The notes: generated from the sequence alone by a model not told the origin. A stretch of 64,000 nt of DNA from Roseiarcus sp963835955 (GCA_963835955.1 CAWIHZ010000021.1:58020-122019), one strand, 5' to 3'. Shown: positions 44,820 through 54,214, numbered from the stretch's first letter. Made by a program: numbers and translations.

Positions 44820-46019
44820 CTAACTCGGGACCTCCGCCGCCTTTCGCTGCTGCAGCAGCGCGCGATAGATCTCGTCGTCGCCGCACAGGCCCGCCATCCG
44901 GCCGAGCTGGTCGACCAGAACGATCGGGTTGCCCGAGGCGCGGCGCAACGCAATCGCCGAGCGCATCTTCAAATCGATCGGTGCGATGATAATGTCGGCG
45001 CCCTCTCGGGAGGCCTCGCCGGTCGTCCCGTCCATCTCCGCCAAGGTCCCGGCGGCGCCGTCCAGGGTCACGCCGACCGGCTTGCCCTCGCCGTCGAGCC
45101 GCAGGCGGATGTGGCCGTCGCGATCGAGGATCACTTCGCCCTCGCTGCGGCGCAGCGCCGCCGCGGGCGTCATCAGCGCGCTGCCGCGCAGCACATTGAG
45201 CGGATTCATGTGCTTGACGAATTCGGCGACATAGGCGTCGGCGGGACGCAAAAGGATGTCTTCCGCCGTGCCCCATTGGACGATCCGTCCGCCTTCGAGA
45301 ATGGCGATATGATTGCCGATCTTGAGGGCCTCGTCGAGATCGTGACTGACGAAAATGATGGTCTTCTTGAGATCCGTCTGCAGCAGCAGCAGCTCATCCT
45401 GAAGCTTGTCGCGGATCAGCGGATCGAGCGCCGAGAACGGCTCGTCCATCAGGAGAATGTCGGCGTCGGTGGCGAAGGCGCGCGCCAGGCCGACGCGCTG
45501 CTGCATCCCGCCGGACAATTCATGCCCGAACTTGCCCGCCCATTGAGTCAGGCCGACCATGGCGAGCTTGTCGGCGACGATCGAGTCGATTTGCGCCTTC
45601 GGCATCCGGCGCAGTTCGAGCCCCAGGGCGACGTTCTCCTTGACCGTTCGCCAGGGCAGCAGCGCGAATTGCTGGAACACCATGGCGATGCGGCTGGTGC
45701 GCAGCATCCTGAGGTCGGCGGCGCTGCAACGCGCGACGTCGATCTCGCCGTCGCCGTGGCGGACCAGGACCTTGCCGCGGGCGACGGTGTTGAGGCCGTT
45801 GACGGCGCGCAGGATCGTCGACTTGCCCGATCCCGACAGGCCCATCAGCACGCAGATTTCGCCCGGCTCGATCGAAAGCTCGACGCCGGCCGCGCCGAGA
45901 ACGACGCCTGTCGCCTTGAGGATCTCGTCGCGGCTCGCGCGCTTGTCGACGAGCGCCAGCGCCTCGGCCTGCCTGTCTCCGAAGAGGATGTCGACTTTGT
46001 CGAAGACCACGGCTGACAT
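44820..46019 (-). CDS. choV: Choline ABC transporter ATP-binding protein
   Basis: 399 residues. Walker A GLSGSGKST (~59-67), Q-loop FQQFALLPWRTV, signature LSGGMQQRVGLARA and Walker B DILLMDEPFSALDP are all present. The C-terminal ~110 residues replace the second ATPase-like half by a CBS-like regulatory region (MTPAAALRRSEGEVILDRDG), as in ProV/OpuA/ChoV ATPases that sense ionic strength. It directly abuts choW (stop and start adjoining), and choX precedes both. This is the choX-W-V order of rhizobia. It energises choline (or betaine) uptake. Confidence 0.93.
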   Translation of the reverse strand: MSAVVFDKVDILFGDRQAEALALVDKRASRDEILKATGVVLGAAGVELSIEPGEICVLMGLSGSGKSTILRAVNGLNTVARGKVLVRHGDGEIDVARCSAADLRMLRTSRIAMVFQQFALLPWRTVKENVALGLELRRMPKAQIDSIVADKLAMVGLTQWAGKFGHELSGGMQQRVGLARAFATDADILLMDEPFSALDPLIRDKLQDELLLLQTDLKKTIIFVSHDLDEALKIGNHIAILEGGRIVQWGTAEDILLRPADAYVAEFVKHMNPLNVLRGSALMTPAAALRRSEGEVILDRDGHIRLRLDGEGKPVGVTLDGAAGTLAEMDGTTGEASREGADIIIAPIDLKMRSAIALRRASGNPIVLVDQLGRMAGLCGDDEIYRALLQQRKAAEVPS

Positions 46020-46874
46020 TCAGGCGCTTCCTTTGCGCTCGGGATTGCGGAAGACGCGATCGAGCACGATCGCCAGCAGCACGATCGAGACGCCGGCTTC
46101 GATGCCCATCGGTATGTTGACCGTGCCCAACGCCCGCACCACCGGCACGCCGAGCCCCGCGGCGCCGACCAGCGCGGCGATGACGACCATCGACAGGCTC
46201 AACATGATGCATTGCGTGACGCCGGCCATGATCGTCGGCATCGCGTAAGGCAATTCCACCTTCCACAGCAATTGCCGCTTGGTCGCGCCGAACGCGGAAC
46301 CGGCCTCCTTCAGCGGCAGCGGCGTCGAGGCGATGCCGAGATGGGTCAGGCGGATCGGCGCCGCGATGGCGAAAATCACCGTCGAGATCAGCCCCGGCGC
46401 CGAGCCGAGGTGAAACAGCACCAGGGTCGGGATCAGGTAGACGAAGGTGGGCAGCGTCTGCATCAGGTCGAGCAGCGGCCGCAGCAAGGCGTAGAGCCAC
46501 GGCCGATGGGCCGAGGCCACGCCGACCGGCACGCCGATGAGGACGCTGGTCAGGGTCGCGAATCCGACTAGAGAAATCGTCTCGAGCGTCGCTTGCCAAT
46601 AACCGAGGTTGGCGATGACGATGAACGCGACGACGACGAAAGCCGCCAACCGCCATGACCGGTGCAGCCAGTACGCCAGCGCCGCGACGACGAGAACGAC
46701 GACGAGGAAGGGGATGTGCTGCAGGACCGCGGTGAAGCCGTCGACCATGAAATCGATCGTCGCCGTCACGGCGTCGAAAAATCCGCCGGCGTTGTCCTGC
46801 AACCAAGTGATGCCGATCTTGACCACGCGGCCGAGCGGCAGTTTCGGCTCGGTGAACCAGCTCTCCAAGGACAC
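46020..46874 (-). CDS. choW: Choline ABC transporter permease
   Basis: 284 residues, with about six to eight membrane segments. The binding-protein-dependent transport motif is ALVGAAGLGVPVVRALGTVNIPMGIEAG, and the EAA loop is KEAGSAFGATKRQLLWKVELPYAMPTIM. The N-terminal ~35 residues (ESWFTEPKLPLGRVVKIGI) are typical of ProW/ChoW-type proteins. It forms the membrane channel between ChoX in the periplasm and ChoV in the cytoplasm. Confidence 0.93.
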   Translation of the reverse strand: MSLESWFTEPKLPLGRVVKIGITWLQDNAGGFFDAVTATIDFMVDGFTAVLQHIPFLVVVLVVAALAYWLHRSWRLAAFVVVAFIVIANLGYWQATLETISLVGFATLTSVLIGVPVGVASAHRPWLYALLRPLLDLMQTLPTFVYLIPTLVLFHLGSAPGLISTVIFAIAAPIRLTHLGIASTPLPLKEAGSAFGATKRQLLWKVELPYAMPTIMAGVTQCIMLSLSMVVIAALVGAAGLGVPVVRALGTVNIPMGIEAGVSIVLLAIVLDRVFRNPERKGSA

Positions 46875-46970
46875 GACTCCAGTTACGGATCACATGCGGG
46901 GCCGATCGCCGGCCCCAACCCTCCGCGCAGGACGCAGAAGAGTCGGGGCGTGCGGTCGCTGGGCGGTCGC

Positions 46971-47918
46971 TTAGAGGCCGAGGCTCTTCTTGACCGCCGC
47001 GAGTCCCGGCTTCCCGTCGAAGGTGGTCACGCCGTCGAGCCAGGCCGTCAGTTCCTTCGGATTGGTCTTCAGCCATGCCCTGGCGGCGGCGGGACCCTGC
47101 ATGCCGTCGTTGAGGATCTTGTTCATGACGTCGTTCTCGATATCGACGGTGAAGACGAGATTCTTGATCAGCCTGGCGGCGTTCGGGCACTCGGCGGCGA
47201 AGCCCGCGCGCTCGTTGGTGTAGACGATCGCGCCGCCGAAGTTCGGGCCGAAGCTGTCGTCGCCGCCGGTCAGGTACTTAATTTTGTAGTTCACGTTCAT
47301 CGGGTGCGGCGCCCAGCCGAGGAAAACGATGTCTTCCTTATGGCTGGTCGCCCGCTGCACCTCCGAGAGCATGCCTTGCTCGCTCGATGCGACGAGCTGG
47401 AAGTTCTTCAGGCCGAACTCGTCTTTCTTGATGAGGCCGAGGACGAGCTTGTTGCCGTCGTTGCCGGGCTCGATGCCGTAGATCTTGTCGTGGAGCGAAT
47501 CCTTGAACTTCACGATATCGGAGAAGTCCTTCAGGCCCTTGTCGTAGGTGTATTGCGGAACGGCGAGCGTGTATTTTGCGCCCTTCGGCAGATTGGCGCC
47601 GACGACCACGACCGACTTGTCTTCGACGTACGGCTTACGGATGCTGTCCATCGACGGCTGCCAGTTGCCGAGAAATACGTCGATGTCCTTGTTCTTCATC
47701 GAAGCGTAGGTCACCGGCACCGAGAGAACCGTGATCTTGGGCGTGTAGCCGAGAGCTTCGAGAATATCGTTCGCGATCGCGGTCGTCGAGGTGATGTCCG
47801 TCCACCCGACATCGGAGAATCTGACGGTCTTGCAGCTCTCGGGATCGCCGGCGAAGGCCGCGCTCGATCCGGTCAAAGCGACAATGGCGGTTAGCGCCAC
47901 AACAGCAGTAATCTTCAT
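46971..47918 (-). CDS. choX: Choline ABC transporter substrate-binding protein
   Basis: 315 residues from ATG 47918, with a purine-rich ribosome site GAGGAGGAAGAGG just before it. A signal peptide (~1-23, ending AAFAG) is followed by the ChoX signature FSDVGWTDITSTTA. Aromatic residues for cation-pi binding of the quaternary amine are likely in FLGNWQPSM and FLGWAPHPMNV. One Cys pair (SCKTVRF; AAECPNAARL) is present. The first gene of choXWV, divergent from argB across a 183-base gap in which I see no clear operator. The specificity for choline over betaine is by family resemblance. Confidence 0.94.
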   Translation of the reverse strand: MKITAVVALTAIVALTGSSAAFAGDPESCKTVRFSDVGWTDITSTTAIANDILEALGYTPKITVLSVPVTYASMKNKDIDVFLGNWQPSMDSIRKPYVEDKSVVVVGANLPKGAKYTLAVPQYTYDKGLKDFSDIVKFKDSLHDKIYGIEPGNDGNKLVLGLIKKDEFGLKNFQLVASSEQGMLSEVQRATSHKEDIVFLGWAPHPMNVNYKIKYLTGGDDSFGPNFGGAIVYTNERAGFAAECPNAARLIKNLVFTVDIENDVMNKILNDGMQGPAAARAWLKTNPKELTAWLDGVTTFDGKPGLAAVKKSLGL

Positions 47919-48101
47919 CCTCTTCCTCCTCGTTAACGCCCGCCCTTGCGGCGCGACCGCCGACGGTTCTATTCGCAGTATCGGGTAGAGACCGGCGTTG
48001 GTCAAACGCCCGGGGTTGGGCGACTGGGCCGCGCCGGCAAATCGTTTGAGCTTGCCCCGGCGAGCGGCTAGAAGCGAGCGCTCGCGCCGCCTGGAGTCCT
48101 C

Positions 48102-48992
48102 ATGAACGACGCTCTCAACGCCAGCCCGCAGATGAAGTCCGAAATTCTGATGCAGGCGCTGCCGCACATGCTGCGCTACGACGACGCGGTCGTGGTGGTG
48201 AAATACGGCGGCCACGCGATGGGCGATGAGGACAAGGCTCGCGATTTCGCCAGGGATATGGTGCTGCTCGAGCAATCCGGCATCAATCCGGTCGTGGTCC
48301 ACGGGGGCGGGCCGCAGATCGGCTCCATGCTGAAGAAACTCGGGATCGAGTCGCACTTTTCCGGCGGACTTAGGGTGACGGACAAGTCGACGATCGAGAT
48401 CGTCGAAATGGTGCTTGCCGGCTCGATCAACAAGCAGATCGTCGGTTCGATCAACGCCCAGGGCGGCCGCGCCGTGGGCCTGTGCGGCAAGGACGGCAAT
48501 ATGGTGACCGCGCGCAAGGTCCATCGCGCGCATGGCGCTGGCCCAGACGAGGACGTCGTCGATCTCGGGTTCGTCGGCGAGCCCGACAAAGTCGACATGA
48601 CCGTGCTGGAGCAAATTCTGGGACGCGAGCTGATCCCCGTGCTGGCGCCGGTCGCGCAGGGAGCGGACGGCCAGACCTACAATGTCAACGCCGACACTTT
48701 CGCCGGCGCCATCGCCGGCGCGCTTCGCGCCAAGCGGCTGCTGTTCCTGACCGACGTGCCCGGCGTCCTCGACAAAAGCGGAAATCTGATCAAGGAGCTG
48801 AAGATCGACGATATCCGCGGGCTGATCGCCGACGGCACGATCACCGGCGGCATGATCCCCAAAGTCGAGACCTGTATCTACGCGATCGAAAGAGGCGTCG
48901 AGGGCGTGGTCATTCTCGATGGCAAGATCCCCCATGCGGTGCTGATCGAACTGTTGACAGACCACGGCGCGGGAACGCTTATTACCCGCTAG
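48102..48992 (+). CDS. argB: Acetylglutamate kinase
   Basis: 296 residues. It phosphorylates N-acetylglutamate, the second step of arginine synthesis. Motifs: VVKYGGHAMGDEDKA (phosphate-binding lysine and glycines), VVHGGGPQIGSMLKKLGI, VDLGFVGEPDKVD, and MIPKVETCIYAIERGVEGVVILDG with the catalytic lysine. The N-terminal helix (~1-25) is the arginine-sensing type of hexameric NAGK, so feedback inhibition by arginine is likely. It is not in an operon with other arg genes here. Confidence 0.97.
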   Translation: MNDALNASPQMKSEILMQALPHMLRYDDAVVVVKYGGHAMGDEDKARDFARDMVLLEQSGINPVVVHGGGPQIGSMLKKLGIESHFSGGLRVTDKSTIEIVEMVLAGSINKQIVGSINAQGGRAVGLCGKDGNMVTARKVHRAHGAGPDEDVVDLGFVGEPDKVDMTVLEQILGRELIPVLAPVAQGADGQTYNVNADTFAGAIAGALRAKRLLFLTDVPGVLDKSGNLIKELKIDDIRGLIADGTITGGMIPKVETCIYAIERGVEGVVILDGKIPHAVLIELLTDHGAGTLITR

Positions 48993-49117
48993 ACGGGGAT
49001 TCGTTGGTTCGTCGACGAGTCCCCGCCTAGCGTCCCTTGAGGACGCAGAACTTCTGTCGGAAAACCGGCGCCCACTTTTCCGAAATCGTGCTTGGCGGGC
49101 CAAGGCTTACAGTCGAG

Positions 49118-49807
49118 ATGCGAATCCTTGCGATCGATACGTCCTGCGGCGCGGCGTCGGTCGCGGTCGCGGACAGCGGCCTGAGCGAGCCTCTGGCCGC
49201 AATCAGCCGCGTGATGGCGCGCGGGCACGCCGAGACGCTGGCGCCGATGGTCGAAGAGGCGATGGGCGGCGTTGCGGGCGGCTTTGCCTCGCTCGACCGC
49301 ATCGCTGTCACGACCGGCCCGGGTTCCTTCACCGGCATCCGGGTCGGCCTTTCCATGGCGCGGGCGATGGGGGTCGCGCTCGGCATCCCGGTGGTGGGAG
49401 TCTCGACTCTCGCCGCCTTCGCCGCGCCGCTGCTCAGCGAGCCGAGGCCCGGAATCATCGCGGCGGCGATCGATGCGCGGCACGGGTCCGCCTATTTCCA
49501 GTTGTTCGAAACGTCGGGCCGGCCGCTTGGGCCCCCTCGATGCGACGCCTTGCGCGAATGCGTGCGTGGGATCGGCGCCGGACCGGCGCTGCTCGCGGGA
49601 AACCTCGCGGCGATGGTGGCGAACGAGGCCCACCGCGCCGGTCTGCCCTACGATCTCAGCGCCGCATCCGATGTCCCCGACATTGTCGCCGTCGCGCGGA
49701 TGGGCCTCGCTCTCGACCCGGCCGCCAGTCCCGCCCGGCCGCTCTACGTGAAACAGCCCGACGCCCACCCCAACCCGGCCGAGCCCGTCGCCCGGGCGCC
49801 GGCCTGA
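49118..49807 (+). CDS. tsaB: tRNA threonylcarbamoyladenosine biosynthesis protein TsaB
   Basis: 229 residues. ASKHA-type fold: MRILAIDTSCGAASVAV (phosphate 1 strand) and TGPGSFTGIRVGLSMARAM, the hallmark of TsaB. TsaB stabilises TsaD and TsaE in adding threonylcarbamoyl to A37 of ANN-decoding tRNAs. The ATG at 49118 was chosen by this conserved N-terminus. It opens the long plus-strand housekeeping block; rimI follows after 18 bases, the usual pairing. Confidence 0.94.
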   Translation: MRILAIDTSCGAASVAVADSGLSEPLAAISRVMARGHAETLAPMVEEAMGGVAGGFASLDRIAVTTGPGSFTGIRVGLSMARAMGVALGIPVVGVSTLAAFAAPLLSEPRPGIIAAAIDARHGSAYFQLFETSGRPLGPPRCDALRECVRGIGAGPALLAGNLAAMVANEAHRAGLPYDLSAASDVPDIVAVARMGLALDPAASPARPLYVKQPDAHPNPAEPVARAPA

Positions 49808-49825
49808 CCCGACACGGCCCGCACG

Positions 49826-50308
49826 ATGATCTTCGGCCTCGGCAGATCCTCTCCGCCCGTCATCCGCCCATTGCGGGTTGAAAAGGCGCAGGACTGCGCG
49901 CGTCTCCATGCCGCGGGTTTCGCCCACCCGTGGCCTGCCGCGGAGGTCGCCTCGTTGATCGCGGATTCATCGACTCTCGCCGCCGCGGCGTTGGACCCGG
50001 TCAACGGCCGGTTGCGGGGTTTTGCCCTGTCGCGATTGGCGGCGGACGAGGCGGAAATCCTGACGATCGTCGTCGAGTCCGCATCGAGGGGCAGGGGCGT
50101 GGGATTTGCGCTGCTCAGCGAGAGCCTCCGCCAAGCGGCGAACGCCGGCGCCCGCGCAATGTTCCTCGAAGTCGATCGGAGCAACGCGCCGGCCCTGGCC
50201 TTGTACAAACGCCTTGGTTTCGTCGCCGTCGGCGAGCGCGCCGGCTATTATCGCCGCAAGGACGGCGCGCGGGAGACCGCGATCGTGATGCGCAAGGGGC
50301 TCGCTTGA
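49826..50308 (+). CDS. rimI: Ribosomal protein S18 alanine N-acetyltransferase
   Basis: 160 residues, GNAT fold. The acetyl-CoA loop is SRGRGVGFALLSESL and the late motif is FLEVDRSNAPALALYKRLGFVAVGERAGYYRR, both close to RimI. HAAGFAHPWPAAEVASLI is the typical N-terminal region. It acetylates the N-terminal Ala of S18 in the well-studied relatives. Its stop overlaps the TTG start of the acyltransferase gene. Confidence 0.9.
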   Translation: MIFGLGRSSPPVIRPLRVEKAQDCARLHAAGFAHPWPAAEVASLIADSSTLAAAALDPVNGRLRGFALSRLAADEAEILTIVVESASRGRGVGFALLSESLRQAANAGARAMFLEVDRSNAPALALYKRLGFVAVGERAGYYRRKDGARETAIVMRKGLA

Positions 50309-51171
50309 GCATAGCGGCCCCCTCGGGCGCCGGTTTCTCCACGCTTGGCGTTAGGACCGTCGTGCGTCTCGTCTGTCTGATCCTCGCCCTCGCCATGTTT
50401 CTCGCCCTGTTCGGACCGCCACGAAGGATCGCGCAGAGATTTGGCTTGCGTTTCGCCCAAGGCGCTCCCGTTTTGTTTCAGCGGCTGTTGTGCGCGGGCC
50501 TGGGCGTCCGAGTGCGCCGACATGGGGCTCTCGACGCTGAGTCGAGACAACTGATCGTGGCCAATCACGTCTCCTGGCTCGACATTCCGGTCCTTGGATC
50601 GCTCGGGCCCATGAGCTTCCTCGCCAAGAAGGAGGTCGGCGACCATCCGTTGGGGCGGAGCCTAGTGGCCTTGCAGGGCGTGGTCTATGTCGACCGGCGT
50701 CGGCGCTCATGCCTCCCCGCCGTAAACGCAAGCATGGCCGAGGCGATGCGCGGCGGAGCGCCGGTCGTCCTGTTCGCCGAAGCGACGACGGGGGACGGCA
50801 ACCGCCTGCTGCGCTTCCGCTCCTCGCATTTCGAATCGATCCGCCAGGCGGCGCTTGGCGCGGGCGCCGGCGCGACCGTCATTCAGCCTGTCTACCTCGC
50901 CTATTCGCGCCTCGCCGGGCTGCCGATGGCGCGTTGCGAGCGGCCGCGCGTCGCCTGGTATGGCGAGGTTACGTTCCTGCGCCATTTTTTCCAGTTTGCG
51001 CGCGCCGGCGGCGTGACGTGCGAGGTCTATTGCGGAGCGCCCATCCTCGTCTCACCCGGCTTGGATCGAAAGACGGCCGCGCGCTTGACGGAGGCGGCAG
51101 TGCGGCGGCTTGCCGTGAACGCCCGCAGGCGGCCGGCCCCGCCTATTTTCCCGGAACGGAAAAAGGCCTAA
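50305..51171 (+). CDS. PlsC/OlsA-type lyso-lipid acyltransferase
   Basis: 288 residues from a TTG at 50305 that overlaps the rimI stop (TTGA), with AAGGGG eight bases upstream. One membrane segment (~20-38) precedes the acyltransferase box 1 NHVSWLD (HX4D). Box 3-like VVLFAEATTGDGNRLLRFRSS has Ala where most have Gly (EGTT). Position next to miaB and the ATTGDGNR motif resemble rhizobial OlsA, which completes ornithine lipids; a 1-acylglycerol-3-phosphate acyltransferase role is the alternative. Which lipid is used cannot be decided here. Confidence 0.85.
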   Translation: MSIAAPSGAGFSTLGVRTVVRLVCLILALAMFLALFGPPRRIAQRFGLRFAQGAPVLFQRLLCAGLGVRVRRHGALDAESRQLIVANHVSWLDIPVLGSLGPMSFLAKKEVGDHPLGRSLVALQGVVYVDRRRRSCLPAVNASMAEAMRGGAPVVLFAEATTGDGNRLLRFRSSHFESIRQAALGAGAGATVIQPVYLAYSRLAGLPMARCERPRVAWYGEVTFLRHFFQFARAGGVTCEVYCGAPILVSPGLDRKTAARLTEAAVRRLAVNARRRPAPPIFPERKKA

Positions 51172-51197
51172 ATAGGAGCGACCTTTGGAGACGCTAA

Positions 51198-52607
51198 TTG
51201 AACGAGTCCATGGTGTATGAGAACGTCCGCCCCGCCGCTGCGACGGCGCGCGGGGAGGGCTCGCGGGCGTTCGTCAAGTCGTTCGGCTGCCAAATGAATG
51301 TCTACGATTCCCAGCGCATGGCCGACATGACGGCCCACGAGGGCTATGCGCAGGCCGAGCGGATTGAAGACGCCGATCTCGTCGTGCTCAACACTTGCCA
51401 CATCCGGGAAAGGGCGTCCGAGAAGATCTATTCGGAGCTCGGAAAGCTGCGCCGGCTGAAAGAAGAGCGCGAGAAGACAGGTCGGCGGACGACATTGGTC
51501 GTCGCGGGCTGCGTCGCTCAGGCCGAAGGCGCTGAAATCCTGCGGCGCCAGCCGGCGGTCGACGTGGTCGTCGGCCCGCAAAGCTATCATCGCCTGCCGG
51601 AGCTTTTGCTTCGGGCGCGAGAGCGGCCGGGCGTCGTCGATACCGAGTTTCCTCTCGACGAGAAGTTTTCGCGTCTGCCCTCGCCTTCTGCCGGGACGAT
51701 CGCGAAGCGGGGCGTGACCGCCTTCGTGACCGTCCAGGAGGGCTGCGACAAATTCTGCTCGTTTTGCGTCGTGCCTTATACCCGCGGCGTCGAGATCTCG
51801 CGTCCGGTCGACGCCGTAATCGAGGAAGTGGCGCGGCTGGCGAGCGCGGGGGTGCGCGAAGTCACGCTGATCGGACAAAATGTCAACGCCTATCACGGCC
51901 TCGATGGCCACGGCCGCGCGGTCGGGCTCGCGGCCGTCATCCGCGCGGTCGCCACTGTGCCGGGAATCGGACGCGTGCGCTACACCACGTCCCATCCCAA
52001 AGACATGAACGACGATCTGATCGCCGCCCACCGGGACGTCGAGGCGCTTGCGCCCTATCTCCATCTGCCGGTCCAGTCCGGCTCGGACAGGATTCTGGCG
52101 TCGATGAACCGCCGCCACAGCGTCGCGGACTATCTCGACACCGTCGCGCGCGCGCGCTGTGCGCGACCGGATATCGCCCTCTCGTCGGATTTCATCGTCG
52201 GCTATCCGGGCGAGACCGACGCCGACTTCGAGGAAACGCTCGGTCTCGCCCGCGCTGTGGGCTTCGCCGCCTCCTACGCCTTCAAATATTCCGCCCGGCC
52301 CGGAACGCCGGCGGCCGAGATGGGCGGCCAGATTGACGAGGCGATCAGGGTCGCGCGTCTGGCGAAGCTCCAGGCTCTTCTGGAGGACCAGCGGCAGACC
52401 TTCAATCGCGCCAGCGTCGGCCGGCGGCTCGCGGTGCTGTTCGAAAAGCCTGGCCGCCACGAAGGTCAAATCGTCGGCCGTTCGCCCTATCTGCAGGCGG
52501 TGTTCGCCGAAGGTCCATTGTCGCTGATTGGCGCAATGGTCGAGGTCGAAATCGTGGACGTCGCGCGGAATTCGCTGCGCGGCCGAGTTGTCTCGCCAAC
52601 GTCGTGA
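51198..52607 (+). CDS. miaB: tRNA-2-methylthio-N6-dimethylallyladenosine synthase
   Basis: 469 residues. N-terminal UPF0004 domain with its three cluster Cys (FGCQMN, NTCHIRERAS, VAGCVAQAEG). The radical SAM cluster is GCDKFCSFCVVPYTRG, and a C-terminal TRAM domain (RLAVLFEKPGRHEGQIVGRSPYLQAV) is present. It adds a methylthio group at A37 of UNN-reading tRNAs. The start is TTG at 51198, supported by GGAG at 51187-51190; the in-frame ATG at 51210 is less well placed. Confidence 0.97.
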   Translation: MNESMVYENVRPAAATARGEGSRAFVKSFGCQMNVYDSQRMADMTAHEGYAQAERIEDADLVVLNTCHIRERASEKIYSELGKLRRLKEEREKTGRRTTLVVAGCVAQAEGAEILRRQPAVDVVVGPQSYHRLPELLLRARERPGVVDTEFPLDEKFSRLPSPSAGTIAKRGVTAFVTVQEGCDKFCSFCVVPYTRGVEISRPVDAVIEEVARLASAGVREVTLIGQNVNAYHGLDGHGRAVGLAAVIRAVATVPGIGRVRYTTSHPKDMNDDLIAAHRDVEALAPYLHLPVQSGSDRILASMNRRHSVADYLDTVARARCARPDIALSSDFIVGYPGETDADFEETLGLARAVGFAASYAFKYSARPGTPAAEMGGQIDEAIRVARLAKLQALLEDQRQTFNRASVGRRLAVLFEKPGRHEGQIVGRSPYLQAVFAEGPLSLIGAMVEVEIVDVARNSLRGRVVSPTS

Positions 52608-52673
52608 AACCAGGATTTGATCGACGTGCGAGATGATTCGAACCTTGGACCGAGTGAACAGGAGAGAGCCGAT

Positions 52674-53729
52674 TTGAAGCCGCAGGATTCATCGCCCACG
52701 CGCATCGCCGCCGCCCCCGCGGCATCGAATCCCACGCTTTCCAAACCCGCCGAAATCGCGATTGCATTCCCCGACAATGCCGCCGCTTTGGTGGTGTTCG
52801 GCCACTACGATCAGAATATCGCGCGGATCGAGCGCAGTCTCGGCGTCTCGGCCTACGCCAACGGAAATCAAGTCGTCATCAAAGGTCCGCGGGAGGCCAG
52901 CGAGCAGGCCCGTCGGGTTCTTGAGATGCTTTACGAGCGGGTCAGGATGGGCCAGCCCGCGAGCGAAGGCGATGTGGAGGGCGCGATCGCTGAGAGCGCT
53001 TATCAGGGGCTTCTGTTCCCGGGCGAAGACGGATCGAAGGAGAGCTTCGGCGTCGTCAAGACACGCAAGCGCGGCATGGTGCGCGCCCGCAGCGCCGCAC
53101 AGGACCGCTATCTCGCCGCGTTGCGCAAATACGAGCTCGTGTTCGCCGAAGGGCCGGCGGGCACCGGCAAGACCTGGCTCGCGGTTGGCCATGCGGTGTC
53201 GCTGCTCGAGCAGGGTCTGGTCGAGCGGCTCGTCTTGTCGCGTCCGGCGGTCGAAGCGGGCGAGCGCCTGGGGTTCCTGCCTGGCGACATGCGTGAGAAG
53301 GTCGATCCCTATCTGCGCCCGATCTATGACGCGCTCTATGACTTCATGGACGGTCGGATGGTCGAGCGAGGCATCCAGACGGGAATGATCGAAATCGCCC
53401 CGCTGGCCTTCATGCGCGGGCGCACCCTATCCAAGGCCGCCGTGATTCTCGACGAGGCCCAGAACGCCACCGCAATGCAGATGAAAATGTTTCTCACCCG
53501 GCTCGGCGAGGGCTCCCGAATGATCGTCAATGGCGATCCGACGCAGACCGATCTGGGGGCCGGGCAGACGTCGGGCCTCGGCGAAGCAATCAGGCTTCTG
53601 TCGTCGATCCCGGACATCGGCCATATTCGCTTCAGCCACGTCGACGTCGTGCGCCACGACCTTGTGCGGCGGATCGTCGAGGCCTACGAGCGCTCGGGCG
53701 TTAAAGGGCATCCGATCGCGGCCAAATGA
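52674..53729 (+). CDS. PhoH family ATPase
   Basis: 351 residues from TTG 52674, chosen because AGGAGAG lies seven bases before it; an earlier in-frame TTG (52617) has AGGA only two bases away. An N-terminal KH-like region (VVFGHYDQNIARIERSLGVSAYANGNQVVIKG) is followed by the ATPase: Walker A GPAGTGKTW, SRPAVEAGERLGFLPGD and Walker B AVILDEAQNAT, then NGDPTQTDL. PhoH proteins are RNA-linked ATPases usually paired with YbeY. Its stop overlaps the ybeY start (ATGA). Confidence 0.95.
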   Translation: MKPQDSSPTRIAAAPAASNPTLSKPAEIAIAFPDNAAALVVFGHYDQNIARIERSLGVSAYANGNQVVIKGPREASEQARRVLEMLYERVRMGQPASEGDVEGAIAESAYQGLLFPGEDGSKESFGVVKTRKRGMVRARSAAQDRYLAALRKYELVFAEGPAGTGKTWLAVGHAVSLLEQGLVERLVLSRPAVEAGERLGFLPGDMREKVDPYLRPIYDALYDFMDGRMVERGIQTGMIEIAPLAFMRGRTLSKAAVILDEAQNATAMQMKMFLTRLGEGSRMIVNGDPTQTDLGAGQTSGLGEAIRLLSSIPDIGHIRFSHVDVVRHDLVRRIVEAYERSGVKGHPIAAK

Positions 53730-54214
53730 AACTCTCGCTCGACATCAGCGCTCCGTCCCCTCTCTGGCGAGGCTTGCCGCGGGCGCGCGCAATGGCGCGC
53801 GACACCATCGCAGCTTGTCTCGTCGAGAGCGGGATCGCGCAGGGGGAGGGGGTGGAGGTGAGCCTTTGCCTGTTTGACGATGCGCTGATGCGCGGGTTGA
53901 ACGCGCGCTGGCGCGGGATCGACGCGCCGACCAACGTACTCTCCTTTCCGGCGGCGCCGCCGGAGCGTTTCGGCGCAGCGCCAATGCTCGGAGACATCGC
54001 GCTCGCCTACGAAACGATGGCGCGCGAGGCCAAGGAGTCGGGCGCTTCGCTCGCCGACCATTATCGTCATCTTGTGGCCCACGGCTTTCTGCATCTCATC
54101 GGCTACGACCACCAGACGGACCAACAAGCCGAGCGCATGGAGGCGCTGGAGAAAAGGGCTCTGGCGCGCCTTGGGGTCGCGGACCCTTACGCGGGCGGAG
54201 TCGTCGAGGAATGA
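53726..54214 (+). CDS. ybeY: Endoribonuclease YbeY, rRNA maturation factor
   Basis: 162 residues. The zinc motif HGFLHLIGYDHQTD (H-x3-H-x5-H) is intact, and RWRGIDAPTNVLSFPA is the family's other signature. YbeY acts in 16S rRNA 3'-end maturation and ribosome quality control. It overlaps phoH upstream and the CorC-type gene downstream by ATGA, so the three genes are translationally coupled. Confidence 0.96.
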   Translation: MKLSLDISAPSPLWRGLPRARAMARDTIAACLVESGIAQGEGVEVSLCLFDDALMRGLNARWRGIDAPTNVLSFPAAPPERFGAAPMLGDIALAYETMAREAKESGASLADHYRHLVAHGFLHLIGYDHQTDQQAERMEALEKRALARLGVADPYAGGVVEE

